Shown one piece after another: positions 42,601 to 43,956 of a stretch of 43,956 nt of DNA (its first letter is position 1; each line of letters begins with the position of its first letter). This DNA is from Methanobrevibacter ruminantium (GTDB lineage: Archaea > Methanobacteriota > Methanobacteria > Methanobacteriales > Methanobacteriaceae). Below the pieces are notes generated by a model that had not been told where the DNA came from, made no database searches, and saw nothing but the letters and a program-made list of their open reading frames with translations. The DNA is taken from NCBI RefSeq assembly GCF_016294135.1, contig NZ_JAEDCO010000012.1:1-43956 (forward strand). The letters run 5' to 3'. Position numbers and translations under genes: made by a program.

Positions 42601-43956
42601 CTTTGGAAATTTGATAGTTAATTTAAACACGGGTAAAGTTTTTAGTACTGTTCAAGATGCTATTGATGATGCAGATACCTCTGTTGGTGATGTTATCGAG
42701 ATTAGTTGCAACTTAAATGAGTCAGCGGTTTTAAATAAAAGTGTTAACTTAAGATCTTGTGATTATCATCATGTTAATTGGACTACTAATTATCCTAATT
42801 TCTTATTATCTTTAAATGGGGTTAATGATATATTTATTGAAGGGTTTGTTTTTAATTACTTTGATGAGGGGGTTGTCATTAATCTTAATGGCTCTTCTAA
42901 TTGCATAATTGTTGATAATATTTTCTTAATGGGTGATGGAATTTCAATTCTTGATTTTGGTGAAAGTTATTATTTTTCATATAATAATTCTATTTTATCT
43001 AATAGTTTTTTAGGCAATTCTAGTGCTTTTATTCTATTGAATAATATTGAAAATTACTCTTTTATTGATAATTATTTTAATCAATTTAATAAAGTTAAAG
43101 ATGGATTTATCTCTTCATTGACTCATTGTAATTTGGGTTATGGATATGGTATTTTTTTAAACTCTTCTGTTAATTCTGTATTTTATGAGAATAATTTTGT
43201 TAATGGTTCTTTCGCTTTATGTATTAATAATTCAATTAATAATTATTTTGCAAATAATAGAATTTATAATAATTCAAAAGCTATAGGGTTAGAAGGGGCA
43301 AATAATGTGCTTTTTAATAATTCCTTTGCTTTAAATGAGTTTGCTATTGTTATTGATGGCATTAATAATAGTATTATTAGTAATGTAATTGTTGATAATG
43401 ATTGGGGCATTTATTCTAATGTTTCATCATTCAATCTTAGTGTGAATTTTAATAGAATTTCCAATAATTATAATTTTGGAGTTTTTATAATTGATGGTTC
43501 TGCTAATGCTTCTAATAATTGGTGGGGCCATAATAATGTATCTTTAGGTGAAAATAATTGTGATTTGTATTTTACCAATAATTCAAATGTTAGTTATGAG
43601 TCTTATTTGGTTTTAAGTATTTATGCAGATGAGTATAAAATTAAAAACTTTTTTGCTGAGAATTGTTCTTTTCTAGCGGATTTGACTCATAATAATTTAG
43701 GAGAGGATGTTTCTATTTGGGGATATGTACCTGATTGTGATATTATCTTTGATATGTCCTGTAATTATTATGATTCTGAGGATAACTTAGTTAATGAAAA
43801 TAATTCTTATGTTTCTAAATTAGCATTAGGCAAGTCTTCACATATTTTTGATTTAAAATTAAATAATAATGTGTCTGTGTTTTTAGATAATGAAATTGTA
43901 TCTTATTTTATAGGTTGTCCCCCACAGTCTTTAGCTAATATTTCTATTAGCAGTAC
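39665..43956 (+). CDS. Giant secreted adhesin-like protein, 3' end missing
   Basis: The frame is open from ATG 39665 to the window end (1,430 codons, no stop). The N-terminus is a signal peptide (MELYGRFLFLFVVLFLFCC...SVFAI). After an acidic spacer come three Ig-like (Big) repeats (about 40015-40850), with GKTYNRTSDSNGK and VTYSRTTDSSGKAT as matching edges. Then, twice, modules resembling chitobiase C-terminal domains (YYTYDGSLPN and YYTLDGSLPTTES) are followed by VQEAIDD/VQDAIDD and beta-helix repeats rich in Asn. The two blocks are 1257 bp apart with no net indel. Composition shifts: the first kilobase uses many C-ending codons, the rest is strongly T- and A-biased. Many Cys residues are present. 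It is likely a surface adhesin; an enzymatic role is not evident. It follows the motor genes at 53 bases. Confidence 0.88.
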   Translation, partial: MELYGRFLFLFVVLFLFFCCLGSVFAIDNSDSVYVPDEMGAGSISSSLNVDCNGNVEIDDDYVDKLYLKSDISSNNKSDKEDVLTNSSSPRRYVSDVPVVNKSSVVDGGSVSTKGTKTKTKIVASNLNMDYYDGSKLIAYIKTTSNTPIKGVKVTFKVNGKTYNRTSDSNGKVVLGITNGITLYPGSYSCLIKFAGNSAYAASNKTVTINVKKWNTKITANNLACYYNDSINLVATLQNSSNKAIKGKSLSFIINGVTYSRTTDSSGKATLSLPNLNPGSYSCLIKFAGDKVNASCNKTVTVIVNKIPTSLYAYGLNLTYGEDNKIFVKVKDNKDNILENKSVYLILNHAPHGVTDEEGRISVIAHPPGVWNCFYSFFGDEYYESSGLTVTYSIGVASPIVNYDSGIYNDSNLTVSISVLHGETIFYSWDNGISWNESLNNVSCTVMDGNWTLKTYTSLNGYNSSTVQKNFLVGNLPPNVWASYESGIYNDSFSVELFAEDSNDEYPLIYYTYDGSLPNVNSSVYSYPIYVSNSSNFTNLRFFAIDKYGSRSNIVNVYYFFGDVIANLNSGKIFNNVQEAIDDNCTSNGDVIWVSTDIFGPVNINKEVILKACSHKPVNWYGINDQSIVNIVCDNVIIDGFNFTGSNVFNLKFANNCSILNNYVYVEKGYGFKIFHCSYCNVINNTFYANNSEVTANILSATNHCSIISNKILVVTSQCYLSFSEFNASDGVYNLNVNHSIARLKSNLTNLINKEIIMIIDGIRYDSFTNDYGEVHLPLSLSEGLHEVILYFKGDRNYLSTYRSFNLFAVDNEEDITISTSYDSGFYNTSNLLVNFSSFEGAIIFCSFDNGSSWNKFNNSICYNLTEGVWDLLVYCSLYDFNSSIYNYSFVIGNSSPLVWSNYGSGIYQESFYVNLSSFSSIDDDMLIYYTLDGSLPTTESLIYNHPIFVSNQSTLTTLSFFASDKYGHISDVISINYFFGNLIVNLNTGKVFSTVQDAIDDADTSVGDVIEISCNLNESAVLNKSVNLRSCDYHHVNWTTNYPNFLLSLNGVNDIFIEGFVFNYFDEGVVINLNGSSNCIIVDNIFLMGDGISILDFGESYYFSYNNSILSNSFLGNSSAFILLNNIENYSFIDNYFNQFNKVKDGFISSLTHCNLGYGYGIFLNSSVNSVFYENNFVNGSFALCINNSINNYFANNRIYNNSKAIGLEGANNVLFNNSFALNEFAIVIDGINNSIISNVIVDNDWGIYSNVSSFNLSVNFNRISNNYNFGVFIIDGSANASNNWWGHNNVSLGENNCDLYFTNNSNVSYESYLVLSIYADEYKIKNFFAENCSFLADLTHNNLGEDVSIWGYVPDCDIIFDMSCNYYDSEDNLVNENNSYVSKLALGKSSHIFDLKLNNNVSVFLDNEIVSYFIGCPPQSLANISISS

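Overview
The window looks like a chromosomal segment of a pseudomurein-walled methanogen of the order Methanobacteriales, most likely a Methanobrevibacter. The evidence is the very AT-rich sequence with archaeal TATA boxes and U-rich terminators, ribosome binding sites of the GGTGAT type, an archaeal core gene set (deoxyhypusine synthase, archaeal dUTPase, archaeal OMP decarboxylase, a HycI-type hydrogenase maturation protease, NikR), a MraY-like / Mur-ligase-like / CarB-like ATP-grasp trio of the kind linked to pseudomurein synthesis, and several large adhesin-like surface proteins. I cannot name the species from sequence alone.

Layout. 1-2 kb: the tail of a wall or membrane protein, a small membrane-anchored protein and a secreted C39-like cysteine peptidase. 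2.4-3.7 kb: argB and a small membrane-anchored protein. 3.9-11.9 kb: two tandem paralogous surface proteins (beta-helix, papain-like C1 peptidase, lectin-like domain, Ig-like repeats with a basic tail); the first has a frameshift inside the peptidase domain. 12-15.7 kb, minus strand: a dehydrogenase of the isopropylmalate/homoisocitrate family, an acyl-CoA-ligase-like enzyme and an SDR broken by two 1-nt shifts. 16-20.6 kb: HEAT-repeat protein, winged-helix-like protein, alpha/beta hydrolase, NikR, a PRMT-like methyltransferase and HycI with a large insertion. 20.7-25 kb: ATP-grasp, MraY-like and Mur-ligase-like genes (putative pseudomurein precursor cluster). 25.1-27.4 kb: a HEPN/DUF4145-like protein fused to three AP2-like repeats, followed closely by a zinc-ribbon protein. 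27.4-33.9 kb: tautomerase, Rpn-like PD-(D/E)XK protein, CapA-like protein, dut, hisG, HTH-CBS regulator and dys. 34.2-35 kb: a VapBC-like pair. 35-37.6 kb: a membrane protein, pyrF and a CDP-glycerol glycerophosphotransferase-like enzyme. 37.7-39.6 kb: an ExbD-like DUF2149 protein, a DUF2162-like membrane protein and an ExbB/TolQ/MotA-like protein. 39.7 kb to the end: a giant secreted adhesin-like gene that runs out of the window and contains an exactly spaced 1257-bp internal duplication.

The most interesting points are: (1) the HEPN + AP2-repeat + zinc-ribbon gene pair, which does not match any system I know; (2) an ExbB/ExbD-type ion-driven motor in an organism that should have no outer membrane, directly upstream of a giant surface protein; (3) the putative pseudomurein cluster, with an enlarged cytoplasmic loop in the MraY-like enzyme and a 10-bp perfect dyad just upstream of its TATA box; (4) a 22-bp perfect palindrome at the start of the broken SDR gene. 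No rRNA, tRNA, CRISPR array or insertion sequence was recognised.
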